A stretch of DNA of 64,000 bases from Acidimicrobiaceae bacterium (GCA_020637235.1 JACJWG010000007.1:124001-188000), one strand, 5' to 3'. Counted from the stretch's first letter, positions 7,889-16,654 are shown. The notes: generated from the sequence alone by a model not told the origin. Translations and numbers: made by a program.

Positions 7889-9075
7889 GGCCGGGCGCCC
7901 GCCGGGTCGCCATCACCGGGTACGGGGTGGTGGCCCCCTGTGGCATCGGCAGGCAGTCGTTCTGGCAGGGGCTGAACGGCCCGGGCATCACCAGCGGTCG
8001 CAGCGTCGACGTCGACAACTGGGACCCGACCCCGTACTTCGCCAATCCCAAGGAGGCCCGTCGCGCCGACCGGTTCGAGCAGTTCGCCCTCGCGGCGGCC
8101 GCCGAGGCGTTCGAGCAGGCGGGTCGCCCGACGGCAGATCCCGGCCGCTTCGGCGTGATCTTCGCCACCGGTGTGGGCGGTCTCCGCTCGACCGAGGAAC
8201 AGATCGGTGTGCTCATCGAGAAGGGCGAACGGCGCGTGTCGCCGTTCCTCGTCCCGATGATGATGCCGAACGCCGCCGGCGCCGCGATCTCGATGCGGTA
8301 CGGGCTGCAGGGCCCGAACGAGACGATCACCACGGCGTGCGCAGCGTCGACGCACGCCATCGGTGCCGCGGCGCGACACATCGCGTGGGGCATCGTCGAC
8401 GCGTGCGTGACCGGTGGCAGCGAGAGTGCCGGTTGCACGATCGGTCTGGCCGCGTTCGGCAACATGACCGCGCTCACGAGCTCGGGCAACAGCCGCCCCT
8501 TCTCGCCCGAGCGCGACGGATTCGTGCTCGGTGAGGGTTCGGCCGTGCTGATCCTCGAGGAATGGGAGGCAGCGGTCGCTCGCGGCGCCACCATCGTCGG
8601 CGAGGTGCTGGGTGCGGCGAGCAATGCCGACGCCCACCACATCACCGCGCCCGCGCCCGGTGGTGCCGGTGCCGTGGTGTGCATGCGCACCGCACTCGAC
8701 GACGCCGGCCTGTCCCCCGCCGACATCCGCCAGATCAACGCGCACGGGACGAGCACCCCGCTGAACGACGCGGCCGAGGCTGCGGCGGTCACCACCGTGT
8801 TCGGCCCCGGCGCCGTGCCGATCACCTCCACCAAGGGGGTCACCGGACACGCACTCGGTGCCGCGGGCGCACTCGAGGCAGCTGCGGTGCTGCTGTCGAT
8901 GGAGCACCGCCTGATCCCGCCGACCGCGGGCACGACCGTGCTCGACGAGGGCATGGACATCGACGTCGTGCTCGGCTCGGCGAGGCCGTGGGAACCCGGT
9001 CCGACGATGTCGAACAGCCTCGGCTTCGGCGGTCACAACGGCTCGATCATCCTGGGCCCCGGACCCGACGCCTGA
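7885..9075 (+). CDS. fabF: Beta-ketoacyl-ACP synthase II
   Basis: Elongating condensing enzyme of FAS-II. In 396 residues it has the Cys-His-His triad: TTACAASTHAI (Cys152), NAHGTSTPLND (His287) and KGVTGHALGAAGALE (His322). NNSLGFGGHN-like sequence (SNSLGFGGHNG) ends the protein. It starts inside the acpP stop codon and closes the operon; the amidase on the other strand ends 31 bases later without a strong hairpin between. Confidence 0.95.
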   Translation: MRPGARRVAITGYGVVAPCGIGRQSFWQGLNGPGITSGRSVDVDNWDPTPYFANPKEARRADRFEQFALAAAAEAFEQAGRPTADPGRFGVIFATGVGGLRSTEEQIGVLIEKGERRVSPFLVPMMMPNAAGAAISMRYGLQGPNETITTACAASTHAIGAAARHIAWGIVDACVTGGSESAGCTIGLAAFGNMTALTSSGNSRPFSPERDGFVLGEGSAVLILEEWEAAVARGATIVGEVLGAASNADAHHITAPAPGGAGAVVCMRTALDDAGLSPADIRQINAHGTSTPLNDAAEAAAVTTVFGPGAVPITSTKGVTGHALGAAGALEAAAVLLSMEHRLIPPTAGTTVLDEGMDIDVVLGSARPWEPGPTMSNSLGFGGHNGSIILGPGPDA

Positions 9076-9106
9076 ACCCGGTCGGCCGCCCCGTCCGCGG
9101 CGACGC

Positions 9107-10336
9107 TCAGGTGGCGGCGAGCGCCGACTCGAGGGCTGCGGCGACGCCGATCACGACCGCGTCTCGCCACCGGCTCGACGCGATCTGCACGGCGACCGGC
9201 ATGCCGGTCGCCGTGTCGCGTCCAGCGGGCAGGCTGATCGCCGGCGCACCCGTCAGGCTCCACGGCAACGTGTACACGTAGTCCTCGCCGGCCAGCGGTC
9301 GGGCGAGTGGCGCCACGTCGCGGACGACCGGCCCGATCACGACGTCCACGGCTGCCGTGGCCCGCGTGAGCCGTGAGGCGAAGCGGTCCCAGTCGCGCAA
9401 CTGCCGATCGACGTCGACGCCGGTGAGCGCCGGATCGTGCGCGGCCCGGCGCCAGTACCGCTGCGTGATGTCGAGGGACTCGTCGAGGTGCGACGGGAGC
9501 GCGTCGTCGACCAGCGTCGCGCCGAATCCCACGAGCAGGTCGACGGCGCGGGTCACCGCGTCACGCGTCGACGCCGCCGGTGCCCATCCACCATCGCCGG
9601 TCACCATCGCGACACGCAGACCACGCAGACCACGCACGTCGACGGACGGCGCATCGATGCGAACAGGCGCACATCCGGCGTCGATGCCGTCGGGTCCGGC
9701 GATCAGCCGCAACGAGGTCGCGACGTCGGACACCGTGGCGGCGATCGGCCCGATCACCGTGCGCCCGTCGACGCGATCGCCCACCCGTGGCCGATGCCCG
9801 GTCGTGGGCACCAGGCCGGCCGACGGCTTCATCCCCACCGCGCCGCACCAGGCGGCGGGCAGCCGGATGCTGCCACCCGAGTCGCTCCCGAGGCCGAGCC
9901 GCGACGCACCGCAGCCGATCAGCGCCGCCTCACCACTCGACGAGCCACCGGGGCTCCGTGCGGGATCGAGCGGGTGATGGCATCGGCCGTGCTGTGGATG
10001 GTCGGCACCGGGCTGGGTCTTGGCAACCACGATCGCACCCGCACGTCGGAGCCGGGCCACGGCTGTCGCGTCGCGAGCGGGCACGTGCCCGGTCCGGGTG
10101 GGTGACTCCCCCTCGCAGGGCAGTCCCGTCACGTCGATCCAGTCCTTCACGGTGATCGTCCGTCCGGCGAGCACGTGCGATGAGGCGACGGACGCGCCCG
10201 CGTCGAGCGCGTCGATCTGGTCGAGCTGGTCGGCGGCGGCGAGCGCCGCCGCGTCGTCGCGGGCGACGACGGCGCCCAGGTCGGCCGCCCGATCGAGTGC
10301 GATCAGCGCATCGAGGACACGAGCCCGAGTCGACAT
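9107..10336 (-). CDS. Amidase signature family hydrolase
   Basis: 409-residue protein with the amidase signature triad region: catalytic Lys in TITVKDWIDV and the glycine/serine motif SPGGSSSGEAAL, then SGGSIRLPAAWCGAVGMKPS. The family hydrolyses amides through Ser-cisSer-Lys; the substrate cannot be told from sequence. The link QPGADHPQHGRCHHPLDP before the serine motif resembles the QPGxDHPxHGR form of some actinobacterial amidases. The ATG at 10336 begins just before the helical N-terminus; upstream codons fall in a repeat belonging to the divergent gene. Confidence 0.87.
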   Translation of the reverse strand: MSTRARVLDALIALDRAADLGAVVARDDAAALAAADQLDQIDALDAGASVASSHVLAGRTITVKDWIDVTGLPCEGESPTRTGHVPARDATAVARLRRAGAIVVAKTQPGADHPQHGRCHHPLDPARSPGGSSSGEAALIGCGASRLGLGSDSGGSIRLPAAWCGAVGMKPSAGLVPTTGHRPRVGDRVDGRTVIGPIAATVSDVATSLRLIAGPDGIDAGCAPVRIDAPSVDVRGLRGLRVAMVTGDGGWAPAASTRDAVTRAVDLLVGFGATLVDDALPSHLDESLDITQRYWRRAAHDPALTGVDVDRQLRDWDRFASRLTRATAAVDVVIGPVVRDVAPLARPLAGEDYVYTLPWSLTGAPAISLPAGRDTATGMPVAVQIASSRWRDAVVIGVAAALESALAAT

Positions 10337-10397
10337 CGCGTCAGCCTCGCAGACCCGGCGAGCAACTCGTGTCACACCCCACGCGCACGATGCACGC

Positions 10398-10727
10398 ATG
10401 ACACGCCGCACCCGCACCACCCGCACCACCCGCACCACCCGCACCACCCGCACCACCCGCACCGCCCGTCCGGCCGCACCGGCTCACCACGTGTTCTTCG
10501 ACGTCGACCGGCCCGAGGTCGCCCACACCCGTCTCGAGTGCGCGGACAACGGCGGGCTGATCGAGCTGGTCGAGACCTACCTCGGACAGCCGTGCGACGA
10601 TCCGACGATGTTCGAGTACGTCGCCGACCTGCACGGTCTCGTCGCGCCGGCGCACCTGGTGCACCAGGCACGTCCGTGCCCACGCTGCACCCTCGTCGCG
10701 GCCCCGTACTGGCGCAGCGCCGCCTGA
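10398..10727 (+). CDS. Small hypothetical protein with N-terminal Thr-Arg repeat and CxxC
   Basis: 109 residues, family not recognised. Residues 2-24 are a low-complexity run of Arg-Thr-Thr triplets encoded by five to six copies of the 9-base unit ACCACCCGC. The rest is globular-looking: HHVFFDVDRPEVAHTRL, an acidic middle, and a C-terminal CPRC pair that could bind a metal. Codon usage matches neighbours, supporting a real gene. CACGAT lies 6 bases before the ATG and could be a weak leaderless -10 box. It ends convergently with fabZ. Confidence 0.55.
   Translation: MTRRTRTTRTTRTTRTTRTTRTARPAAPAHHVFFDVDRPEVAHTRLECADNGGLIELVETYLGQPCDDPTMFEYVADLHGLVAPAHLVHQARPCPRCTLVAAPYWRSAA
10399..10468 (+). 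repeat. 9-bp tandem repeat (ACCACCCGC) inside a coding start
   Basis: About six in-frame copies of the 9-base unit, with the last degenerating to ACCGCCCG. Because the unit is a multiple of three, copy changes would lengthen the Arg-Thr-Thr run without shifting frame. Confidence 0.8.
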
Positions 10728-10754
10728 TCGCTCGGCGCCGAGGGCGGTCAGGCG
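10721..10754. terminator. Hairpin spanning two convergent stop codons
   Basis: Outer arms CGCCTGA and TCAGGCG carry the stop codons of the small hypothetical gene and fabZ; an inner CTCGG/CCGAG stem sits between them. No T-run. A possible bidirectional terminator. Confidence 0.45.
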
Positions 10755-11176
10755 TCGACGAGCACGAACATCAGCTCGCACTCGCAGGCCACCTGGTCGC
10801 CGAGCAGCGCGCGCCCGGTGCCCTTGCCCGCCCGGGCCGACATCCGGCCGAGCTCGACCTCCAGCACCAACGTGTCGCCGGGACCCACCTGACGGCGGAA
10901 CCGGGCACCGTCGAGGCCGCCGAACAGTGGCAACTTGCCGGCGAAACGATCGTCGGCCAGCACGGCGATCGCCCCGATCTGCGCGATCGCCTCGCACATC
11001 AGCACACCCGGCAGCGTCGGTCGACCCGGGAAGTGACCGGCGAAGAACCACTCGTCCCCGGTCAGCGTCCAGCGCCCACGAGCCCGCTGCCCGGCGTCGA
11101 GTTCGATCACCTCGTCGACGAACAGGAACGGCGCACGGTGCGGCAGCAGATCGGCCGGCTCGGGCAGCGCGCTCAC
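10748..11176 (-). CDS. fabZ: 3-hydroxyacyl-ACP dehydratase FabZ-like hot-dog protein
   Basis: 142 residues with the FabZ hallmarks LPHRAPFLFVDEV, GHFPGRPTLPGVLMCEAIAQ (catalytic His in GHFPG, Glu in the following helix). It would dehydrate 3-hydroxyacyl-ACP, the FAS-II step missing from the fabD-H-G-acpP-fabF operon 1.7 kb away. The GTG start overlaps the bcp stop by four bases (GTGA), which decides the start and couples it to the peroxiredoxin gene. Confidence 0.9.
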   Translation of the reverse strand: MSALPEPADLLPHRAPFLFVDEVIELDAGQRARGRWTLTGDEWFFAGHFPGRPTLPGVLMCEAIAQIGAIAVLADDRFAGKLPLFGGLDGARFRRQVGPGDTLVLEVELGRMSARAGKGTGRALLGDQVACECELMFVLVDA

Positions 11177-11634
11177 GCCGACGCCTCCAGTGCGGCGAGC
11201 AGCTTCACCGGCGTGTCCTTCGGGCTGATCTTGTACCAGACCTGCTCCAGCGCGCCATCGGCGTCCACGAGGAACGCCGAGCGCACGATGCCCATGTAGG
11301 TCTTGCCGTAGTTCTTCTTCTCCTGCCACACGCCGTAGGCCTCGGCGACCGCGTGATCGGCGTCGCTCAGCAAATCGAACCCGAGGTCGTACTTGGCCCG
11401 GAAACGAGCGAGCGCGGCCGGCTTGTCGGGGCTCACGCCGAGGATCACCACATCGGGTCCGAGCTGGGGATGCAGGTCACGCAGCAGGCATGCCTGTTGC
11501 GTGCACCCCGGTGTGTCCGCCTTCGGGTAGAAGTACACCAACACCGTTTTCCCACGCAGCGTGGCGAGGTCGACGCGCTCCTCGCTCTGGTTCGTCAAGA
11601 CGATCGGCGGCGCAGGATGACCCTGGGTGAGCAT
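11173..11634 (-). CDS. bcp: Peroxiredoxin, BCP/PrxQ type
   Basis: 153-residue thiol peroxidase. The motif TPGCTQQAC contains the peroxidatic Cys44 and resolving Cys49 of the BCP family; GVSPDKPAALARFRAKYDLGFDLLSD is the conserved middle. It detoxifies hydroperoxides with thioredoxin. ATG 11634 has TACGGT 7 bases upstream and no ribosome site, suggesting a leaderless mRNA shared with fabZ. Confidence 0.93.
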   Translation of the reverse strand: MLTQGHPAPPIVLTNQSEERVDLATLRGKTVLVYFYPKADTPGCTQQACLLRDLHPQLGPDVVILGVSPDKPAALARFRAKYDLGFDLLSDADHAVAEAYGVWQEKKNYGKTYMGIVRSAFLVDADGALEQVWYKISPKDTPVKLLAALEASA

Positions 11635-11641
11635 GTCACGC

Positions 11642-11647
11642 ACCGTA
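11642..11647 (-). promoter_or_regulatory. -10 box of leaderless bcp-fabZ
   Basis: TACGGT on the minus strand ends 7 bases before the bcp ATG. Confidence 0.5.
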
Positions 11648-11747
11648 GCCCGCGAATCGTCAGGTTTGCTCACCCTCCGTGCGGTGCCGACACCGACCCG
11701 ATCCGGGGGTCCTTGGTCCCGGAAAGGTGAAAAATGTCTCAAGGACC

Positions 11748-11778
11748 TTGCAAGGACGACCACCCTGCGTGCTACCTT
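11748..11778 (+). promoter_or_regulatory. Candidate promoter facing an orphan leader
   Basis: TTGCAA (11748-11753) and TACCTT (11773-11778) are separated by 19 bases, longer than ideal. It lies in a comparatively A-rich patch of the 330-base gap between bcp and the zinc-ribbon gene and would transcribe toward the small reading frame at 11922. Confidence 0.3.
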
Positions 11779-11921
11779 GCCGACAGCGTTCGACGCGACG
11801 GCACGTCCGGCGTCGGTCCGAGGGGTCCTCGGCGTGGCCACGCGGCCGCGGTGGGGACACGTCGGGCCGGTTCGGGCCCGAGGTCGCGGCGAGCGTCACG
11901 CCGACACCGAAGGAGAGAACC

Positions 11922-11951
11922 ATGGGTCCTGTCGTCAGGCGCCCTCAGTAA
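11922..11951 (+). other. Nine-codon ORF behind a strong ribosome site
   Basis: AAGGAGAG lies 4 bases before ATG, and the frame MGPVVRRPQ ends at TAA after nine codons. The ribosome site is among the best in the window, yet no longer frame follows and the next gene is on the other strand. It may be a leader peptide, the start of a lost gene, or part of a small RNA. Nothing else is recognisable in 11650-11960. Confidence 0.35.
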
Positions 11952-11963
11952 CGGAGTGATCCG

Positions 11964-12251
11964 TCATCTCGGTCGACGCCGCGCATGCGCGTGGTAGTGG
12001 TCCGGGATGCTGCGAAGGCGGTCGTCGATCCAGAACTCGTTCGCGAGGAGTGGCCCGGCGACACCGGACAGACGCTGATGCAACTCGGCCCGAACCTCCT
12101 CCGGGGGGTTCGGGTCGTGTCGTTTCCAGACCACCATCGGGACGAAGCACGCCTCGCACTCGGCGATCCAACAGAGATCGTCCTCGTGGTACCAGTCGGT
12201 GACACGCGCCGCTTCACACAGCTCGCACGCCACCTCTCCCATGACACCCAT
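11964..12251 (-). CDS. Small putative zinc-ribbon protein
   Basis: 95 residues with two CxxC pairs (CELC near the N-terminus and CEAC about 20 residues on) in the frame VACELCEAAR..WYHEDDLCWIAECEACFVPMVVW, followed by a helical, proline-containing tail and a basic C-terminus. Spacing suits a zinc ribbon; I do not know the family or function. ATG codons at 12251 and 12242 are both possible, without a ribosome site. A palindrome lies just upstream. Confidence 0.6.
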   Translation of the reverse strand: MGVMGEVACELCEAARVTDWYHEDDLCWIAECEACFVPMVVWKRHDPNPPEEVRAELHQRLSGVAGPLLANEFWIDDRLRSIPDHYHAHARRRPR

Positions 12252-12266
12252 GGTGGCACGCGACGA

Positions 12267-12294
12267 CGCCGCCGTGGCGGATACCACGGCGGCG
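12267..12294. repeat. Perfect 11-bp inverted repeat upstream of the zinc-ribbon gene
   Basis: CGCCGCCGTGG and CCACGGCGGCG flank a 6-base loop, 16 bases before the first possible start. Could be an operator or an RNA hairpin. Confidence 0.5.
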
Positions 12295-12334
12295 TCGGCT
12301 CGGCACCTGGGGCTCGCCACGTCGGCTCGACGCC

Positions 12335-12372
12335 GAGGATCGAGGGCGGGGGCGAGGATCGAGGGCGGGGGC
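12335..12372. repeat. Two direct 19-bp repeats after the fasciclin gene
   Basis: The unit GAGGATCGAGGGCGGGGGC occurs twice back to back with a partial third copy, in the gap between the fasciclin stop and the zinc-ribbon gene start. Confidence 0.7.
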
Positions 12373-12385
12373 GAGGGCGGCGGGA

Positions 12386-12961
12386 TCAGCCGAGCAGCGA
12401 GGCGACGTCGACACCTTCGGGCACGAGTACCTGGTCGATCACGTGGATCACCCCGTTGGTCGCCATCACATCGGTCTGCACGACGTTCGCGTCGAACACC
12501 TGCACCCCGCCGTCGGTGGTGATCGTGAGGCTCTGGCCCTGCACGGTGGGCACCTCACCCGCAGTCACGTCGGCCGCGAGCACCTGGCTCGGCACCACGT
12601 GGAAGGTGAGGATCTGCGTGAGCACGTCGACGTTCTCCGGCAGCAGGAGGGCGTCGAGGAGCCCGTCGGGCAGCGCGGCAAACGCGTCGTCGGTGGGCGC
12701 GAACACCGTGAACGGCCCGGCACCCTGCAGCGTCTCGACCAGCCCGGCGGCCTGCACCGCGGCCACGAGGGTCGTGAACGACGGGTTGGCGGCGGCCACG
12801 GCGACGATGTCGCCCTCGGCGGCCGGTTCGTCGGTCACCGGGGTCGTCGCCGCCGTCGCCGCGGTGGTCGTGGGAGTGGCGTCCTCGTCGTCGTCGCCGC
12901 ACGCGGCGAGCGTGAGCAGCGAGGCGGACATGGCGAACGCGGTGAGCGTGCGGAAGTTCAT
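12386..12961 (-). CDS. Fasciclin (FAS1) domain lipoprotein
   Basis: 191 residues. A signal peptide with lipobox LAAC (Cys at about 21) followed by an acidic and Thr/Ala linker places it as a membrane-anchored exported lipoprotein. The rest is one FAS1 domain: NPSFTTLVAAVQAAGLVETL, GPFTVFAPTDDAFAALP, LTFHVVPSQV and NGVIHVIDQVLVP are all classic FAS1 blocks. Such proteins mediate surface adhesion. AAGGAG precedes ATG 12961. Confidence 0.93.
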   Translation of the reverse strand: MNFRTLTAFAMSASLLTLAACGDDDEDATPTTTAATAATTPVTDEPAAEGDIVAVAAANPSFTTLVAAVQAAGLVETLQGAGPFTVFAPTDDAFAALPDGLLDALLLPENVDVLTQILTFHVVPSQVLAADVTAGEVPTVQGQSLTITTDGGVQVFDANVVQTDVMATNGVIHVIDQVLVPEGVDVASLLG

Positions 12962-13053
12962 GGGGGGCTCCTTGTTCACGAGTCGCTCGGTCGGGACGAC
13001 CAGCGAGTCATGGTGGTCTACGACGCACACCCGACCGCGGATGAGTTTTCGTG

Positions 13054-13839
13054 CTAAATGTCGGCGTCGATCGCCGCACGCACCTCGGCCACGTACTCCC
13101 CCACGGCGTCGGCGCCGGCCTCCAGCAGGCGGCGCACCACCGAGGCGCCCTGCACGACCCCGTCGGCGACCTGCACGGCCTCGCGCGCCTGCGCCGCGTT
13201 CGACACACCGACGCCCACGAGCACCGGCACGTCGGTGATCGCCTTCAGCCGGCCGGCCAGCGTGGTGGCCGTCGACGCCAGCGCCGATCGCTCCCCCGTC
13301 ACGCCGAGCAGGCCGACCGAGTAGACGAAGCCGCGGGCACGGGCGCACACGCGGGGCAGCCGCTCGTCGGGTGCCGTCGGCGCGGCGAGCATCACGGTCT
13401 CGATCGAGGACGCGTCGGCCGCCTCACACCAGGGCCCGGCCTCCTCGAGCGGCAGGTCGGGCACGATCGCGGCGACGATGCCGGCGCTCGCCAACTGTTC
13501 GGCGAAGCGGTGATGGCCGGCGTGGTGGACCGTGTTGTAGTACAGCATCACGGCCAGCGGCACCTCGACGTCGAGTTCGCGGGCCTCGTGGAGGATCGAC
13601 ACGGGGGTGGCGCCCGCGTCGAGCGCACGCTGTGACGCCTCCTGGATGACGGGACCGTCCATCACCGGGTCGCTGAACGGGATGCCGATCTCGATCGCGT
13701 CGGCACCGGCGGCGACCGCTGCCCGCAGCGCGTCCTGCCAACCGGGCAGACCGCCGGTGATGTAGGGAACGAGCAGCTTGCGGCCCGCCGCTCGGCGGTC
13801 GCGGAACGACTGCTCCATCCGGCCGGGCGCAGCGCTCAT
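13054..13839 (-). CDS. trpA: Tryptophan synthase alpha subunit
   Basis: Cleaves indole-3-glycerol phosphate to indole, which tunnels to TrpB. 261 residues with the TIM-barrel signature AIEIGIPFSDPVMDGP carrying catalytic Glu50 and Asp61, and GFVYSVGLLGVTG and VGVGVSN phosphate-binding loops. Its ATG overlaps the trpB stop (ATGA), the normal coupling for the alpha2beta2 complex. Last gene of the trpC-F-B-A series. Confidence 0.96.
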   Translation of the reverse strand: MSAAPGRMEQSFRDRRAAGRKLLVPYITGGLPGWQDALRAAVAAGADAIEIGIPFSDPVMDGPVIQEASQRALDAGATPVSILHEARELDVEVPLAVMLYYNTVHHAGHHRFAEQLASAGIVAAIVPDLPLEEAGPWCEAADASSIETVMLAAPTAPDERLPRVCARARGFVYSVGLLGVTGERSALASTATTLAGRLKAITDVPVLVGVGVSNAAQAREAVQVADGVVQGASVVRRLLEAGADAVGEYVAEVRAAIDADI

Positions 13840-14993
13840 CGGAGGATCTCCATCATCTGGGCGACGTCCTTGTCGCCTCGGCCGGACAGGTTCATCAACA
13901 CGGTGGCGCCCTGCATCGTCGGCGCCTCCCGCACGATCCACGCCAGCGCGTGCGCCGGTTCGAGGGCGGGGATGATGCCCTCCGTGCGCGACAGCAACTG
14001 GAAGGCGTCGATCACCTCGGCGTCGGTGACCGCCGGGTACTCGGCCCGGCCGATCGATGCGAGATACGAGTGCTCGGGGCCGACACCCGGGTAGTCGAGA
14101 CCGGCCGAGATCGAATGCGCCTCCTGCACCTGGCCGTACTCGTCCTGCATCAGGTAGCTGCGCATGCCGTGCACCACGCCGGGCACACCACGGCCGACGG
14201 CCGCGCCACCGGCCGGCTCGACCCCGACGAGGCGTGCGCCGGTGTCGACGAAGCCGCTGAAGATGCCCATCGCGTTCGAACCGCCGCCGACGCACGCCAC
14301 CACCACGTCCGGATCGCCGCCGAACGACGTCGACATCTGCTCGCGCGCCTCGTCGCCGATCACCCGGTGGAACTCGCGCACCATCCACGGGTACGGGTGC
14401 GGGCCCATCACCGAGCCGAGGCAGTAGTGGGTGTTGCCGACGGTGGCGACCCAATCGCGCATCGCCTCGTTCACGGCGTCCTTCAGCGTGCGACTCCCGC
14501 TCTGCACGGCCTCGACCTCGCTGCCCATGAGGCGCATCCGGAACACGTTCAGCTCCTGACGGGCCACGTCGACGGCGCCCATGTACACCTTGCACTCGAG
14601 GCCCATCAGTGCCGCGGCCGTCGCGCTCGCCACCCCGTGTTGACCGGCACCGGTCTCGGCGACCAGCCGTGTCTTGCCCATCCGCTTCGCGAGCAGTGCC
14701 TGACCGAGCACGTTGTTGATCTTGTGCGAGCCCGTGTGGTTCAGGTCTTCGCGCTTCATCACGAGGCGGATGCCGAGACGGCGCCCCAGGTTGTGGCACT
14801 CGGTGAGGATCGAGGGCCGGCCGGCGTAGTCGCGCAGGATGTCGCGGTACTCCTGCCGGAACACCGGATCGGCCCACGCGTCCCGGAAGGCCGCTTCCAG
14901 CTCCTGGCACGCCGGCACCAGGGTCTCGGGCACGAAGCGGCCGCCGAACTCGCCGAAGCGACCGGTGGCGGAGGGTTCAGCCATGAGCGTCAT
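13836..14993 (-). CDS. trpB: Tryptophan synthase beta subunit
   Basis: PLP enzyme joining indole and serine. 385 residues. Lys91 in HTGSHKINN forms the Schiff base; ETGAGQHG and the phosphate-binding CVGGGSNAMG loop are present. GGAG eight bases before ATG 14993 supports that start. Couples to trpA by ATGA; trpF lies about 100 bases upstream across a GGTGTCAGT repeat. Confidence 0.97.
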   Translation of the reverse strand: MTLMAEPSATGRFGEFGGRFVPETLVPACQELEAAFRDAWADPVFRQEYRDILRDYAGRPSILTECHNLGRRLGIRLVMKREDLNHTGSHKINNVLGQALLAKRMGKTRLVAETGAGQHGVASATAAALMGLECKVYMGAVDVARQELNVFRMRLMGSEVEAVQSGSRTLKDAVNEAMRDWVATVGNTHYCLGSVMGPHPYPWMVREFHRVIGDEAREQMSTSFGGDPDVVVACVGGGSNAMGIFSGFVDTGARLVGVEPAGGAAVGRGVPGVVHGMRSYLMQDEYGQVQEAHSISAGLDYPGVGPEHSYLASIGRAEYPAVTDAEVIDAFQLLSRTEGIIPALEPAHALAWIVREAPTMQGATVLMNLSGRGDKDVAQMMEILR

Positions 14994-15044
14994 GAGGGGT
15001 TCTCCGGAGGAGTCGGGGGGCGGGGTGACGGGGGCGTCGGTGGT

Positions 15045-15074
15045 GTCAGTGGTGTCAGTGGTGTCGGGGGGTGT
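15045..15074. repeat. GGTGTCAGT 9-bp repeat between trpF and trpB
   Basis: About three and a half copies of GTGGTGTCA-type units lie in the only sizeable gap of the trp series. No terminator or leader peptide rich in Trp codons is seen. Confidence 0.6.
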
Positions 15075-15092
15075 CGGGCGACCCGCAGGATG

Positions 15093-15749
15093 TCAGAACT
15101 CGTCGGCCCAGTCGTAGGGCAATTCGTCCGGGCCGAGGTACCGGGCGGGCGCCGCGGCGCGAGCTCGTTCGATGAAGGCCTTCACCTTGAGCGGATCCTT
15201 GCGGCCGGGGCTGCGCTCGACGCCGCTCGACACGTCGACGCCCCACGGCTGGGCCCGGCTGACCGCCAGAGCGACGTTGTCGGGGTCGAGGCCGCCGGCG
15301 AGTACGTACCGGGGGCCCTCCGGCAGATCGGCGAACAGCCCCCAGTCGAACACCTGGCCCGACCCGGGTGAGGCGGCGTCGACGAGCACCATGTCGGTGC
15401 CGAACGCATCGGCGCGGGCGGCATCGGTGGTCCCGGCGGCGACGGCCTTGATCACCGACCGCACCTGCTGTGCGACGTCGGCCACCATCGCCGGGGTCTC
15501 GTGCCCGTGGAGCTGGGCGGCCTTGACGCCCGAACGCATCACGGTGTCGATCACCCGGTCCGGGTGTTCGTCGCGGAACACGCCGACGGTGAGGATCTCG
15601 GGCGGGAGACGGCGGGTGATGTCGTACACCTGCTGCGCGGCCACCTGCCGCGTCGACGGCGCGAAGACGAAGCCGACGGCATCCGCGCCCATGGCGACGC
15701 AGAACAGTGCGTCGTCTTCGTTGGTGATGCCGCAGATCTTCACGAACAT
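15093..15749 (-). CDS. trpF: Phosphoribosylanthranilate isomerase
   Basis: Third-to-last step of tryptophan synthesis. 218-residue TIM barrel with the catalytic Cys in VKICGIT (Cys7) and the catalytic Asp in VDVSSGVE; AGGLDPDNV is the phosphate loop. ATG 15749 begins exactly at the MFVKICGIT strand; an upstream in-frame ATG at 15785 would add an unconserved tail. Confidence 0.95.
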   Translation of the reverse strand: MFVKICGITNEDDALFCVAMGADAVGFVFAPSTRQVAAQQVYDITRRLPPEILTVGVFRDEHPDRVIDTVMRSGVKAAQLHGHETPAMVADVAQQVRSVIKAVAAGTTDAARADAFGTDMVLVDAASPGSGQVFDWGLFADLPEGPRYVLAGGLDPDNVALAVSRAQPWGVDVSSGVERSPGRKDPLKVKAFIERARAAAPARYLGPDELPYDWADEF

Positions 15750-15840
15750 GGCGGTGCAGAGGGTACCCCCCGGCCGGTCGGCCATGAGGATTCGTTCCCC
15801 CCGCCTCCTCGCCGGCGTGTCCGACGTCTCGGGCGCGGGC

Positions 15841-16620
15841 TCAGGCGACGCCGCGCAGCAGTGCGACGGTGGCGGCCGGATCGCCGCTCGTGACCAGCGT
15901 CTCCCCGACGAGTACGGCGTGGTAGCCGGCGGCATGCAGCGCTGCTGCGTCGTCGGCGCCGCGCACCCCGCTCTCGGCCACCTTCACCGCGTGGTCGGGG
16001 ATCACCGCCGCCATCCGCAGGGCACGCTCGTGGTCGACCTGGAACGTGACCAGGTCGCGCTGGTTGACGCCGATCACCGTGGCGTCCGCGGCGAGTGCCG
16101 CCTCGAGCTCACGTTCGTCGTGGATCTCGACGAGCACGTCGAGGCCGATCGAGGTCGCGAGGCGGTGGTACTCGACGAGCTCGTCGCGTCCGAGCGCCGC
16201 GGCGATGAGCAGCACGCAGTCGGCGCCCATCAGCCGGGCGTCGCACACGTCGTGGGCCGACACCGTGAAGTCCTTGCGCAGGACGGGCAGGGCGCACGCG
16301 CCCCTCGCGGTCTGCAGGTCGGACGCCGAACCCCCGAAGAAGTCCTCGTCGGTGAGCACGCTCAGGCAGGCGGCACCACCACGCTCGTAGGAGCGGGCCC
16401 AGTCGGCGGGGTCGAGCGCGACGTTGAGGTCGCCCTTCGACGGCGAGCGCCGTTTGATCTCGCTGATCACCTGCAGGCCGTCGCCCGAGCGCAGCGCGGC
16501 CGCGAAGCCGCGGGTGGGCGGCATCGCTCGCGCCAGGTCGACGAGGTCGTCGATCGGTCGGGCGTCGAGGGCAGCCACCTCGCGGTGGCGAGCGAGGATG
16601 CGGTCGAGATACGTGGCCAT
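15841..16620 (-). CDS. trpC: Indole-3-glycerol phosphate synthase
   Basis: Closes the indole ring. 259 residues with the family opening YLDRILARHREV, the substrate loop EIKRRSPSKG, catalytic Lys in LRKDFTV and the phosphate loop AESGV. It lies 34 bases after the ABM gene and 91 bases before trpF. No trpE, trpG or trpD is near, so anthranilate supply is encoded elsewhere. Confidence 0.96.
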   Translation of the reverse strand: MATYLDRILARHREVAALDARPIDDLVDLARAMPPTRGFAAALRSGDGLQVISEIKRRSPSKGDLNVALDPADWARSYERGGAACLSVLTDEDFFGGSASDLQTARGACALPVLRKDFTVSAHDVCDARLMGADCVLLIAAALGRDELVEYHRLATSIGLDVLVEIHDERELEAALAADATVIGVNQRDLVTFQVDHERALRMAAVIPDHAVKVAESGVRGADDAAALHAAGYHAVLVGETLVTSGDPAATVALLRGVA

Positions 16621-16654
16621 CGGATGCGGGACGAGCCGGCGATGGACGACGGGC

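Noticed and set aside
11734..11997. 87-residue frame starting in the A-rich patch
   Set aside because: Composition is basic and low-complexity, it runs into the opposite gene, and no conserved or structured segment is visible.
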